Assembly (NCBI GenBank): GCA_023421505.1
Contig: JAEZTJ010000062.1
Location: 1-64,000 of the forward strand
Direction: 5' to 3'
DNA length: 64,000 bases
Origin: Bacillota bacterium
GTDB taxonomy: Bacteria > Bacillota > Clostridia > Lachnospirales > Lachnospiraceae
The notes below the pieces were generated by a model. The model did no database searches. It was not told the DNA's origin and saw only the letters and a program-made list of their open reading frames with translations. This document shows positions 34,002 through 42,043 of this stretch, in pieces. The position numbers were made by a program, and so were the translations under genes. Every line of letters starts with the position of its first letter. Within the stretch, counting starts at the first letter, position 1.

Positions 34002-34481
34002 ATGGAGGTTACAATATACACCGACGGCTCGGCGAGAGGGAATCCGGATGGTCCTGGCGGTTATGGAACGATCCTTGTATATGTAGATTCTAAGGGTGTT
34101 ACACATGAGAGGGAATTGAGTGCGGGCTATAAGAAGACAACCAATAACCGTATGGAGCTGATGGCTGCCATAGCCGGTCTTGAGGCACTCACAAAGCCCT
34201 GTGAGGTTTTAATTTATTCCGATTCCCAATATCTTGTCAAGGCCTTTAATGAGCACTGGCTGGAAGGTTGGATGAAGAAGGGCTGGAAAAGAGGGCAGAA
34301 TGAGCCTGTAAAAAACGTTGACCTCTGGAAACGGCTGTTAAAGGCAATAGAGCCTCATAAGGTAAAATTTGAATGGGTTAGAGGCCATAATGGCCATCCG
34401 ATGAATGAGCGTTGCGATGTACTAGCTACAACCGCCGCTGATGGCACTGACTTGGCTGATGACATACAAATGGATGCTTGA
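34002..34481 (+). CDS. rnhA: Ribonuclease HI
   Basis: This 159-residue enzyme degrades RNA in RNA-DNA hybrids. The catalytic acidic residues appear in IYTDGSARGNPGPGG-like, NNRMELMAAI (Glu), SDSQYLV (Asp) and NERCDVLA (Asp). The basic protrusion (WMKKGWKRG) and WVRGHNGHP are also present, so this is the E. coli-type enzyme. It complements RNase HII at 13179. It is monocistronic and convergent with the downstream kinase gene. Confidence 0.95.
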   Translation: MEVTIYTDGSARGNPDGPGGYGTILVYVDSKGVTHERELSAGYKKTTNNRMELMAAIAGLEALTKPCEVLIYSDSQYLVKAFNEHWLEGWMKKGWKRGQNEPVKNVDLWKRLLKAIEPHKVKFEWVRGHNGHPMNERCDVLATTAADGTDLADDIQMDA

Positions 34482-34511
34482 ATTTAAATATAAAAGCATA
34501 ATAAAAAAAGT

Positions 34512-34616
34512 AGGGCTGCCTTAAATGAGTTAAATTCCGCTATAGACTAAATGATTTCTGGATCAGACCAAGGAAGTCTAAAATCATGGAGTTAATTTAT
34601 AATCAGGCAGCCTTTT
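34512..34616. terminator. Bidirectional multi-stem terminator between rnhA and the convergent kinase gene
   Basis: GGGCTGCC (34513-34520) pairs with GGCAGCC (34606-34612). Inner arms TTAAATTCC/GGAGTTAA and AGACT/AGTCT lie between. TTTTATT follows on the plus strand, and the minus strand reads into TACTTTTTTTATT. It can stop transcription from both sides. Confidence 0.75.
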
Positions 34617-34668
34617 ATTGATATTTATTTTTATGATCATCAGATAATAGTTTTATCTACTAATCACT

Positions 34669-36264
34669 TTATTCTGTTTCAGAGTCCTTATATAATTCAA
34701 AATAGAAGCAAACGCCGCTTTCGGTATTGTAAGCTCCATAACTGCTTCCATGGCCTTCGAGAATTGATTTTGTGATGGCAAGTCCCAAACCGGTTCCTTC
34801 TGTATCGCGGTTATGCGAAGTATCTGCCTTATAAAACCGATCCCATATTTTTGTTAAGGCCTCTTCGGAGAAAGGTTTACAATCGTTCCTAATGTTAATC
34901 ACCTGCTTTTGTAGAGTGCATTCTCCTTGGATTGTTATAACGGTATTAGTATCACAGTATTTAACAGCATTACCCAGTAAATTATTCATAACGCGTGCGA
35001 GCTTTTCTTCATCCGCATAAACAGTATGAAAGCAGCCTGTAGCCTCGATCATAACTCCTTTATCCGTAGCTTTTTGTATATAAAACTGTATGGATTTATC
35101 TATTAAATTTTGTAAGTTAAATATTTTCTTATGGTAAATAACTGCACCGGCATCGAACTTCGATATTTCAAGCATCTCTAGAAGCATCTGATCCATATGA
35201 TTTACTTCATCTAATATAACTTCCAGATAGTAATCTCTTTTTTCTGCTTTTATGCCATCCCTGATCCCCTCAGAATAACTTTTTATGATACCTAAAGGTG
35301 ATTTTAATTCATGGGAGACATTGGCAACAAATTCTCTTCTTGCTTTTTCCTGCTTAAGCTCTTGTTCATAATCAGTTTTTAATTGTTCATGGGCGGTACT
35401 TAATTCCTCCAAGGTATTCTTTAAGTTTGAGGAAAGTGTATTAAGACTCCTGGATAAAGCACCTAATTCATCCTTTCGTTTTAACTCCGATACGATACCT
35501 AGCTCCATTAAAGCCATACGATTGGATATCTTAGTAATATGAACAATGGGTTTTGTGATAGTTTTTGAATATACTGCGACCATTATAACAGATAAAAAAA
35601 CAGTTATTCCTATGAGAAAGGGAAAAAAACTCTTTAAGAATTTCATAACCTCATCAACGGATTGTAATGAAAGAGTTACTGAGGCTATTTTATTCTCACC
35701 ATGAACAGAAAAGCTTTTACTGAAGCTGACCTGATGATATTGTGTATAGGGTATTGTACTGATTATGTATTCAATTCCATGCTTTTTATTAATTTTATAT
35801 AATTGTTCGGAGGAGCTGCTGCCGCTAATTATGGTAAATTTTAAAGGATAGAGGACATTTACTCCGTTGATATTCGTTGCAGTACCGATACTGAATTTCG
35901 GTATATTTTCTTTTACGGTGAAAGTTATTGAATCGGGCTGCTCTGTCGTACTAAAAGCAGGTGTAGTTATATTTAGTTCTCCTTTTATCGGTTTAGCTTC
36001 CACGGAAAGCGCTACCTCCGGAATAATACCCATAGTGGCATTATTTTTTTTCATGAACTTAGATACTTCGGTATAGAGCTGCTCGTCAGTCCATTGATTT
36101 GACTTGTAGGCTGACGCAAATTCATTCATCGAAGTGATGATGTGATTTATCTTCTGAGGCTCATAAAATTGATTAAAATAGAGGTATAAGGAAGCAATAA
36201 TGGCAAGGATCAGTATAGTAAAAGAACATAGGGTAAGTAATAACATCTTTAAGGATATTTTCAT
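34669..36264 (-). CDS. Sensor histidine kinase with large extracytoplasmic domain
   Basis: This 531-residue membrane kinase has transmembrane helices at about 7-29 and 213-232, flanking an extracytoplasmic domain of about 180 residues. A HAMP domain, a HisKA domain with His318 in VSHELKSP and a HATPase domain with GTGLGLAITK follow. The ATG at 36264 lies just after GGAGG; a longer in-frame reading from 36276 would include that ribosome-binding site. It is encoded downstream of its regulator and diverges from the ABC-PASTA operon, suggesting that the sensor controls that exporter and its PASTA protein. Confidence 0.92.
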   Translation of the reverse strand: MKISLKMLLLTLCSFTILILAIIASLYLYFNQFYEPQKINHIITSMNEFASAYKSNQWTDEQLYTEVSKFMKKNNATMGIIPEVALSVEAKPIKGELNITTPAFSTTEQPDSITFTVKENIPKFSIGTATNINGVNVLYPLKFTIISGSSSSEQLYKINKKHGIEYIISTIPYTQYHQVSFSKSFSVHGENKIASVTLSLQSVDEVMKFLKSFFPFLIGITVFLSVIMVAVYSKTITKPIVHITKISNRMALMELGIVSELKRKDELGALSRSLNTLSSNLKNTLEELSTAHEQLKTDYEQELKQEKARREFVANVSHELKSPLGIIKSYSEGIRDGIKAEKRDYYLEVILDEVNHMDQMLLEMLEISKFDAGAVIYHKKIFNLQNLIDKSIQFYIQKATDKGVMIEATGCFHTVYADEEKLARVMNNLLGNAVKYCDTNTVITIQGECTLQKQVINIRNDCKPFSEEALTKIWDRFYKADTSHNRDTEGTGLGLAITKSILEGHGSSYGAYNTESGVCFYFELYKDSETE

Positions 36265-36313
36265 AATAACCTCCATGCTGCTGTTAGGCAGCCTAAGTAA
36301 TGATGAGTAAACA

Positions 36314-36352
36314 TGGAAGGAACCCGTCTATGCTTACAATAGAGGGCTTCCA
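36314..36352 (-). promoter_or_regulatory. Intercistronic hairpin between regulator and kinase
   Basis: TGGAAG and CTTCCA form the outer stem, with inner CCC.TCTAT/ATAGA.GGG arms. No T tract follows on the minus strand. It may lower kinase expression relative to its regulator. Confidence 0.5.
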
Positions 36353-36376
36353 AGATAACAGGCCTTTTCCTTAGAA

Positions 36377-37051
36377 TTATGTTTCAAATTTATAGCCGAC
36401 GCCAATCACTGTCTGTATATAACGGGAGTATTTACCTAATTTTTTTCTCAATGTCTTAATATTAGTATCTACTACCCGGCCATCTCCATAATAATCGTAT
36501 CCCCAGATTTCATTGATTAATGTTTCGCGTCGAAATACTTTACCGGGACTTTCTATAAAACGCAGCAGTAACTCAAATTCTTTCACAGTAAGAGATAATG
36601 GCACCCCGGAAAGAGTGGCTTTGTAGGACTCCTTATTAATAATCAGCTCTTGATTTTTGATTAATGAATTATCTTCCTGACTGTTTGATCTGCTTCGTTT
36701 CAGCAAGGCAGTGATACAGGCAAGTAGAACCTTTGGACTAAAGGGCTTTGTTATATATTCATCTGCTCCTAGCTCATAGCCAAGCAGCTTATCCTCATCC
36801 TCACTCCGTGCACTGATTATTATGATAAAGGCATCAGATTTTTGGCGGATTCTCCGACATACGGACCAACCATCAAGCTTTGGCAGCATAATATCGAGAA
36901 TTACAATATTAATATCTTCCTTTTCAAATAGGTTTAAAGCTTCTACACCGTCACCGGCCCGATAAATCTTATAACCTTCTGTTTCCAGATAATCTGTCAG
37001 GATGTCATTCATCTTTTTATCATCTTCCACAATAAGAACGCTATTCCTCAT
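36377..37051 (-). CDS. OmpR/PhoB-family response regulator
   Basis: This 224-residue regulator has a receiver domain with EDD, Asp53 in ILDIMLPKLDG and a TKPF lysine. A winged-helix output domain contains FELLLRFIESPGKVF, IWGYDYYGDGRVVDTNI and the terminal GVGYKFE. It is the first gene of the leftward regulator-kinase operon. The intergenic region it shares with the ABC-PASTA operon carries TTCACA-type direct repeats on both sides, so it probably regulates both directions. Confidence 0.94.
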   Translation of the reverse strand: MRNSVLIVEDDKKMNDILTDYLETEGYKIYRAGDGVEALNLFEKEDINIVILDIMLPKLDGWSVCRRIRQKSDAFIIIISARSEDEDKLLGYELGADEYITKPFSPKVLLACITALLKRSRSNSQEDNSLIKNQELIINKESYKATLSGVPLSLTVKEFELLLRFIESPGKVFRRETLINEIWGYDYYGDGRVVDTNIKTLRKKLGKYSRYIQTVIGVGYKFET

Positions 37052-37072
37052 AAAATATTACCTTTCAAGTTT

Positions 37073-37256
37073 TCTATCTAGGATTAGAGTGACAAAAGCC
37101 CCTCATACAATTTAGCTTGGTCAATTTGCACAAACACTACCTATAACAGAGTGATGCAAACTATGTTTTGTATCACAATTTCACAAACATAAATTGTGCA
37201 AATTGACGAAACACATTTTGCAACTGGGCTATTGATACTCTAATCCTATCTAGATA
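37073..37256. repeat. Foldback element in the divergent control region
   Basis: Outer arms CTAGGATTAGAGT (left) and ACTCTAATCCTATCTAG (right) flank arms GTCAATTTGCACAA (37120-37133) and TTGTGCAAATTGAC (37194-37207). A central GTGATGCAAA / TTTTGTATCAC stem lies between them. Nested complementary arms run the length of the element. It contains no ORF. Confidence 0.6.
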
Positions 37257-37337
37257 ATTGTGAAACTATATAGTTATATTAATGTTTTGCAAATGCCTAA
37301 TCCTATTAGCTAATTGCGAAACTTTAGTATTTCGTTT
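37255..37337. repeat. Repeat C, copy 3
   Basis: AATTGTGAAACTATATAG begins the element, and a second AATTGCGAAACTTTAG lies near 37311 in the same orientation. The match to the family ends is clear, but the internal part is diverged. Confidence 0.5.
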
Positions 37338-37367
37338 TATTCTCTATCCTCTTTATCATAACACAGT

Positions 37368-37455
37368 CTTGTGTGATTTGTGTGAAACTGACAAAATATG
37401 TTTCACATAAGTCACAAATCAGTTACATGTATTTCACATATAGAGCGCTTATGAT
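37368..37455. promoter_or_regulatory. Divergent response-regulator boxes and ABC-PASTA promoter
   Basis: On the plus strand, TTCACA (37402), GTCACA (37411), GTTACA (37422) and TTCACA (37433) occur, the last three 11 bp apart, ending 11 bp before TATGAT at 37450-37455. The minus strand carries a related TTTCACACAAATCACACAAG (37369-37388) in mirror orientation, upstream of the leftward -10. The arrangement suits one PhoP-like regulator acting on both promoters. Confidence 0.6.
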
Positions 37456-37515
37456 TGATTTAAGAAGACAGTCTGTCAAATCTTTTCAATAGAAGTAATA
37501 AGGAGGAATGAAATA

Positions 37516-38871
37516 ATGAGAGCAGTAAAACATGCGGTTCTGAGTCTAATCAGAAAACCTACGAAGGCAATCATGATATTGATTATATTATTCGTAGTAT
37601 ATGGCTTGGTTTTTACCGGTATTATTATTCAAAACAGTGTTAAATCATCAAAAGAGTATATACGTAAGGAGCTGGGTGCTATTGTTGAACTAAAACCGGA
37701 TTATCTCAAGGCAATACAGGATAAACTGTCTGATCAGGATAGAAACTCGATGCTAAGTTTATCACCTGCACTCGCAAGAACACTTGCTGATGATTCACGA
37801 GTGAAAGAACTCTACATGACAAGCTTTGCCGATGCAGTTAACGCTAAGCTTGAAAGTGCGGTAAAAACAGAAGAAATTAATCAAGAGGGTGTATTTTCTG
37901 TAACAACAGCGGAAAACGGTATGGAAGGAAGCTTTACCCTGGTGGGCTCCAGCACTAATATACCGCTGGAATTTGAAGATAGCACGCTTAAGCTTACGCA
38001 GGGAAGATTTCCGGATAAGAATGATAAGGGAAAGGATACCTTACTAATTTCTGAAGAATTTGCCAATCAGAATAATCTGTCTGTCGGTAGCCAGATAGAG
38101 TTAACCTCTCAAATTAATTTACAGACTTATTCTTTTGAAATTATAGGAATATTCAGTGGTAGTAATTCCTTTATGGTGGATGAGATGAGAACCTCCCTGG
38201 AGAGTGTTTTTAAGCTGTCAAATGTTAAGGAAGAGGACTCATATATATCGTCTGTTTCCTTGTTACTCAAAGATCCGCTTGAGGTGGAAGGCTATATCAA
38301 ACAGTATCAAAGCAGGATGCCCAATGATTATATCAGCTTGTATTCCAATGATAATGAATATAAGGCATTGACCAGACCGCTTGAATTTGTAGATATAATA
38401 ATTTCTATACTGATAGGGATTGTTTTCGTTGCTGGAATTATTATTATGATAGCTATTGTTACTATGTTTGTTAGAGACCGTAGATTTGAGATTGGTTTAC
38501 TACTTGCAAGCGGTGAAGGAAAAATAAAAATCCTATTTCAATTTATCATGGAAATTTTAATTGTATCGGTTATTGCCTTTGTTCTTTCGGCAGGAGCAAG
38601 TAAAATTACATCTTCCTATACTGCCTCCTGGATTATTAATAATCAATTGACAGAGGAAAATATCGATACAGGTAAAAATATAATTATATCCGGAATGAAG
38701 GAAAAAGATGAACTAGAAATATCAGATGTCGCGAGGGATTTTAATGTGACAATTGATAGTATAGTAATCAGGAATCTTCTGGCAGTGAGTCTATTTATTG
38801 TAATATTCTCAGCAAGTGCACCGTTACTTATTATACTGGGATATAAGCCCAGACAATCTCTACAAAATTAG
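37516..38871 (+). CDS. MacB/FtsX-type ABC transporter permease
   Basis: This 451-residue permease has an N-terminal helix (about 17-38) and a large extracytoplasmic domain (about 40-290) of the MacB periplasmic type. Three C-terminal helices (about 291-320, 342-366 and 420-445) form the FtsX domain. Such transporters do mechanical work on the outside face rather than moving bulk solutes. AGGAGG precedes the ATG. It is the first gene of a three-gene operon with the ATPase and the PASTA protein, and it diverges from the regulator-kinase pair. Confidence 0.9.
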   Translation: MRAVKHAVLSLIRKPTKAIMILIILFVVYGLVFTGIIIQNSVKSSKEYIRKELGAIVELKPDYLKAIQDKLSDQDRNSMLSLSPALARTLADDSRVKELYMTSFADAVNAKLESAVKTEEINQEGVFSVTTAENGMEGSFTLVGSSTNIPLEFEDSTLKLTQGRFPDKNDKGKDTLLISEEFANQNNLSVGSQIELTSQINLQTYSFEIIGIFSGSNSFMVDEMRTSLESVFKLSNVKEEDSYISSVSLLLKDPLEVEGYIKQYQSRMPNDYISLYSNDNEYKALTRPLEFVDIIISILIGIVFVAGIIIMIAIVTMFVRDRRFEIGLLLASGEGKIKILFQFIMEILIVSVIAFVLSAGASKITSSYTASWIINNQLTEENIDTGKNIIISGMKEKDELEISDVARDFNVTIDSIVIRNLLAVSLFIVIFSASAPLLIILGYKPRQSLQN

Positions 38872-38886
38872 TTCTTGGAGGTACAT

Positions 38887-39570
38887 ATGTCATTATTTGA
38901 ATTAGACAAACTTTCTTATGGTTATATAGATGGTGGGAAAAAGCGGATGATAATAAAGGATTTATCCTACCAATTTGAGAGGGGAAAGCTCTACACTATA
39001 CTAGGACCCTCCGGTTCCGGTAAAACAACCCTTCTTGCTCTTGCAAGTGCTCTTGACGTCCCGGAAGCAGGAAAGGTAATTTACAAAGGAAATGATATTA
39101 GAAAAATAGGGTATACAAAATTTCGACGTAACCATATGGCAATCGTATTTCAGAAATATAACCTGACTGATTATCTGACAGCGGTTGAAAATGTGGAAGC
39201 AAATATGATGGTTGTTGATAGGAAGAGAAAGAAGGAACGTAAGAAAATTGCATACAAGCTTTTAGATACAGTAGGTATCGTAAAATCAAAAGCAGACCGC
39301 AACATTAATAAATTATCCGGAGGGGAGCAGCAGAGAGTAGCAATTGCAAGGGCACTGTCAAAGGATGTGGATTTGATTTTGGGAGACGAACCAACCGGAG
39401 CGTTAGATACAGCTACGGCAGCAGAAATTATTGAACTATTCAAGCATCTGGCACATGATTATCAAAAGACGATTATTCTCGTAACCCATTCTGATGCAGT
39501 TGCGCAAAACAGTGATATTACGCTTCGGTTGCAGGAGGGTAAGCTGTTACAGGACTTTGGAGGTTATTAG
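38887..39570 (+). CDS. ABC transporter ATP-binding protein (MacB/LolD-like)
   Basis: This 227-residue ATPase has Walker A GPSGSGKTT, signature LSGGEQQR and Walker B LILGDEPTGALD, with VTHSD in the H-loop. It pairs with the preceding permease. The ATG at 38887 follows GGAGG at 38877-38881; an in-frame upstream ATG at 38875 would contain the ribosome-binding site. It ends 9 nt before the PASTA gene starts. Confidence 0.93.
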   Translation: MSLFELDKLSYGYIDGGKKRMIIKDLSYQFERGKLYTILGPSGSGKTTLLALASALDVPEAGKVIYKGNDIRKIGYTKFRRNHMAIVFQKYNLTDYLTAVENVEANMMVVDRKRKKERKKIAYKLLDTVGIVKSKADRNINKLSGGEQQRVAIARALSKDVDLILGDEPTGALDTATAAEIIELFKHLAHDYQKTIILVTHSDAVAQNSDITLRLQEGKLLQDFGGY

Positions 39571-39579
39571 GAGAAGAAG

Positions 39580-41787
39580 ATGGATAAGAACGCAAGCTTT
39601 TTAGAGGAGCTGTCTGGAGACAAACCTGAGAGCTTTAAAGAGGAGAATTTTGAACCTGTTAGAATATCGAAGGGACGTATCTTTGGTATTGTTACCATCG
39701 TATTACTTGTGATTGCTGCAATTCTTCTCGTTCCGCATTTCACTGATATCACAGTACCGGACATGTCGAAATGGCAGTATGAAGAAATAGAAGCCTGGGC
39801 GACAAAGTATCATGATAATACAATAATAAACGGTTTATACAGCGAGGACATTCCTCAAAATAATGTATTGTCTCAGGATGTTAAGCCTGGAAGCAGGATT
39901 GCTAAAAGTAAAACCTTGACAATTAATTACTCTCTGGGCGCGGACCCGGAGGAATACATAGAAATCCCAAATATCAAAAATATGAGCTTAACTAAAATAA
40001 AAAAATGGATTACGGATAATCAGCTCTCAGGGATATCGATAAAACAGGAGGAAAGCGAGGTCGTATTAAAGGATAAAGTAATTGATTACGAATTGATAGA
40101 TGGAACAGCCGATGAATTTAAGCGAAAGAACAGAATGATTATCTATATATCAAGCGGTTCGATAAATTTAGAGGAAACCCTTCTGATGCCGGATCTATAC
40201 GGTAAAACAAGAGCTGAGGTAACGAAATGGTCAAAGGAGGTAAAGCTACCGATTAAAAAAAAGGAAATTTTTAATCAGGATGTTGAATTCGGAAAGGTAT
40301 GTGATCAAAATATAAAAAAGGATATGAAGATATCTCGAAAGGATTCTGTTGAAGTATTTCTATCCAGAGGAAAAGCTCTTTTTGTACCGGATTTTACCGG
40401 TATGACCAGAAATGAAGCACAGGAGCTAGCAAAGCTTTTGGGAATCAATGTATTCCTTAAGCTGGTCATCAGTGGTGAAAAGGCAGATACTGTAATTAGT
40501 CAGGATGTTCCTGCTAAAACAGAAATTGACATAAAGCAGATAGTAACCGTAGAAGTAGCTAGGGAAGAAGGGAGGGTTGTAGTACCTGATTTTCGCGGAC
40601 TTTCCTCTGCAGAAGCAAATAATCTCGCAGCACTTTACGGGATTAAGGTATTTCTTAGGAATTTAGAGGAGGCAGGAGAAGCTGGCACGGTAGTATCACA
40701 GAATGTAACACCGGGTATTAAGCTGGAACAAAATCGGATTATTACGTTAAAATTAAAAGAAAGCAACAAGAAAATAACGGTTCCTGATTTTATAAAAGTA
40801 TCAAAGAACAAAGCAGTACAGCTAGCTAAAAATCTAGGAATTGAACTGCTATTTAACGAAGAAGAAACAATGACTGCTAAAAATCAAACTGTAGTCGGGC
40901 AGGACATAAAAGCTAAGAGCATAACTAAGCCCGGAGCAACAATCCTACTGACCATAGCGGTAAACAGTGGAATTAAGGCAGTGAATGTATGGGATATGAA
41001 GCTAAGAGATTTAAAAGCGTGGGCACTTCAAAACGGTATTACCTTAAATGTAGTTGAAAATTACAGTGACAGCTATCCTTTAGGAAGCATATTCTATCAG
41101 GATTGTGAGGAAGGTAACTGGATACCGTCAAGTAAGACTTTAAGCGTTTATTACTCATTAGGGGAGGTATTTGTACCTGATTTTACCGGCAAGAGCAAAT
41201 CAGAGATTATAAAATGGCAGGAGGAGGTTAATGGAAAGGGAGCGGATCTTCATTTATCTTATAAAGAAGATAATAATACATCTAAGGGCAAAGGGATTAT
41301 TACAAAGCAAAGTATCTCAGAAAAGAATACGGTATTGGATGCAACCATCGATATATGGGTTTCAGTCTCTGATAACGGAGTATTAATAAAAAATTATGAA
41401 GGCACTGATGTTGATGATTTTAAGCTATGGTGTGATTCGAATTCAATCCCATATATTATTAAGGAGTGTTATCAGGATGAGTATCCGGCGGGCACTCTGT
41501 ATGGACAAAATTATAAGGACACCTATCTTCCAAAGGATACCTATCTTAAAATTAACTATTCTTTGGGTAAGATTTATATTGATGATTTTATCGGTAAAAA
41601 TAAATCAGAGCTAGTTAAATGGCAAAAGGAAGTAAATAAGAATATGGCAGATATTCAAATCGAATATTACTATATGTATTCGCTTACTGCGGATAAGGGA
41701 GAGATCATAAATCAGTCTGTAAAGGATGCGGAGCTTAAAACAGGCAGTAAGATTACGGTAACAATATCATCAGGATTAGTGAATTAA
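39580..41787 (+). CDS. Ten-PASTA-repeat membrane protein without kinase domain
   Basis: This 735-residue protein has a 32-residue cytoplasmic N-terminus, one transmembrane helix (about 33-53) and an extracellular region made wholly of PASTA-like repeats. These lie at roughly 58-120, 127-193, 201-264, 267-328, 333-394, 399-464, 467-528, 529-600, 601-663 and 664-732. Units 4-6 are canonical (VPDFxG...), and the others carry a KW/AW motif. Units 8 and 10 are close paralogues and follow the related units 7 and 9, indicating a duplicated pair. There is no kinase or transpeptidase domain. PASTA domains in PknB-type kinases and PBPs bind muropeptides or beta-lactams. The operon suggests a cell-wall sensing or protective partner of the ABC exporter, which is inference. 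Confidence 0.85.
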   Translation: MDKNASFLEELSGDKPESFKEENFEPVRISKGRIFGIVTIVLLVIAAILLVPHFTDITVPDMSKWQYEEIEAWATKYHDNTIINGLYSEDIPQNNVLSQDVKPGSRIAKSKTLTINYSLGADPEEYIEIPNIKNMSLTKIKKWITDNQLSGISIKQEESEVVLKDKVIDYELIDGTADEFKRKNRMIIYISSGSINLEETLLMPDLYGKTRAEVTKWSKEVKLPIKKKEIFNQDVEFGKVCDQNIKKDMKISRKDSVEVFLSRGKALFVPDFTGMTRNEAQELAKLLGINVFLKLVISGEKADTVISQDVPAKTEIDIKQIVTVEVAREEGRVVVPDFRGLSSAEANNLAALYGIKVFLRNLEEAGEAGTVVSQNVTPGIKLEQNRIITLKLKESNKKITVPDFIKVSKNKAVQLAKNLGIELLFNEEETMTAKNQTVVGQDIKAKSITKPGATILLTIAVNSGIKAVNVWDMKLRDLKAWALQNGITLNVVENYSDSYPLGSIFYQDCEEGNWIPSSKTLSVYYSLGEVFVPDFTGKSKSEIIKWQEEVNGKGADLHLSYKEDNNTSKGKGIITKQSISEKNTVLDATIDIWVSVSDNGVLIKNYEGTDVDDFKLWCDSNSIPYIIKECYQDEYPAGTLYGQNYKDTYLPKDTYLKINYSLGKIYIDDFIGKNKSELVKWQKEVNKNMADIQIEYYYMYSLTADKGEIINQSVKDAELKTGSKITVTISSGLVN

Positions 41788-41795
41788 TATACCAG

Positions 41796-41850
41796 CAAAA
41801 CCATTGCAATCGATTATCTTTATGATATAATTGTAATGGTTTTGTTTAAT
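41796..41850 (+). terminator. Terminator of the ABC-PASTA operon
   Basis: CAAAACCATTGCAAT (41796-41810) pairs with ATTGTAATGGTTTTG (41830-41844) apart from one C-A mismatch, followed by TTTAAT. Confidence 0.7.
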
Positions 41851-41860
41851 CTCACCAATT

Positions 41861-42015
41861 ACTAAATAATTGCGAAACTATATAGTTTGATAAATTGTAT
41901 ACACAGTAGATACTATTCCTTCGCTCCAACGCTCCTTAGGGCTTAACTTCCGCTCCGGAATAGTATCTACTGTGTATACAATACCTGTAGTTGATGTATT
42001 TCGCAATTGTCTATA
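41861..42015. repeat. Repeat C, copy 4: full-length foldback element upstream of mutS
   Basis: Outer inverted ends AATTGCGAAA (41868-41877) and TTTCGCAATT (41999-42008) flank a perfect 26-bp inverted pair (41894-41919 with 41957-41982). The central loop of about 37 nt is CTCC-rich. It is the longest and most symmetrical copy of this family in the window and sits 29 nt before the mutS start. Confidence 0.75.
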
Positions 42016-42043
42016 ACTAATTACGAATGAAAGGAAATTCAAC

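Larger units (their letters stand above)
37052..37515. other. 464-nt divergent control region between regulator and ABC-PASTA operons
   Basis: It contains, from left to right, a foldback element of about 180 bp (37073-37256), a Repeat C copy (37255-37337), a leftward -10 candidate (TATGAT on the minus strand at 37355-37360) and two sets of TCACA-type repeats (37368-37388 and 37402-37438). A rightward -10 candidate, TATGAT, lies at 37450-37455. The leftward transcript would carry a 5' leader of about 300 nt made of the two foldback elements. Confidence 0.55.
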
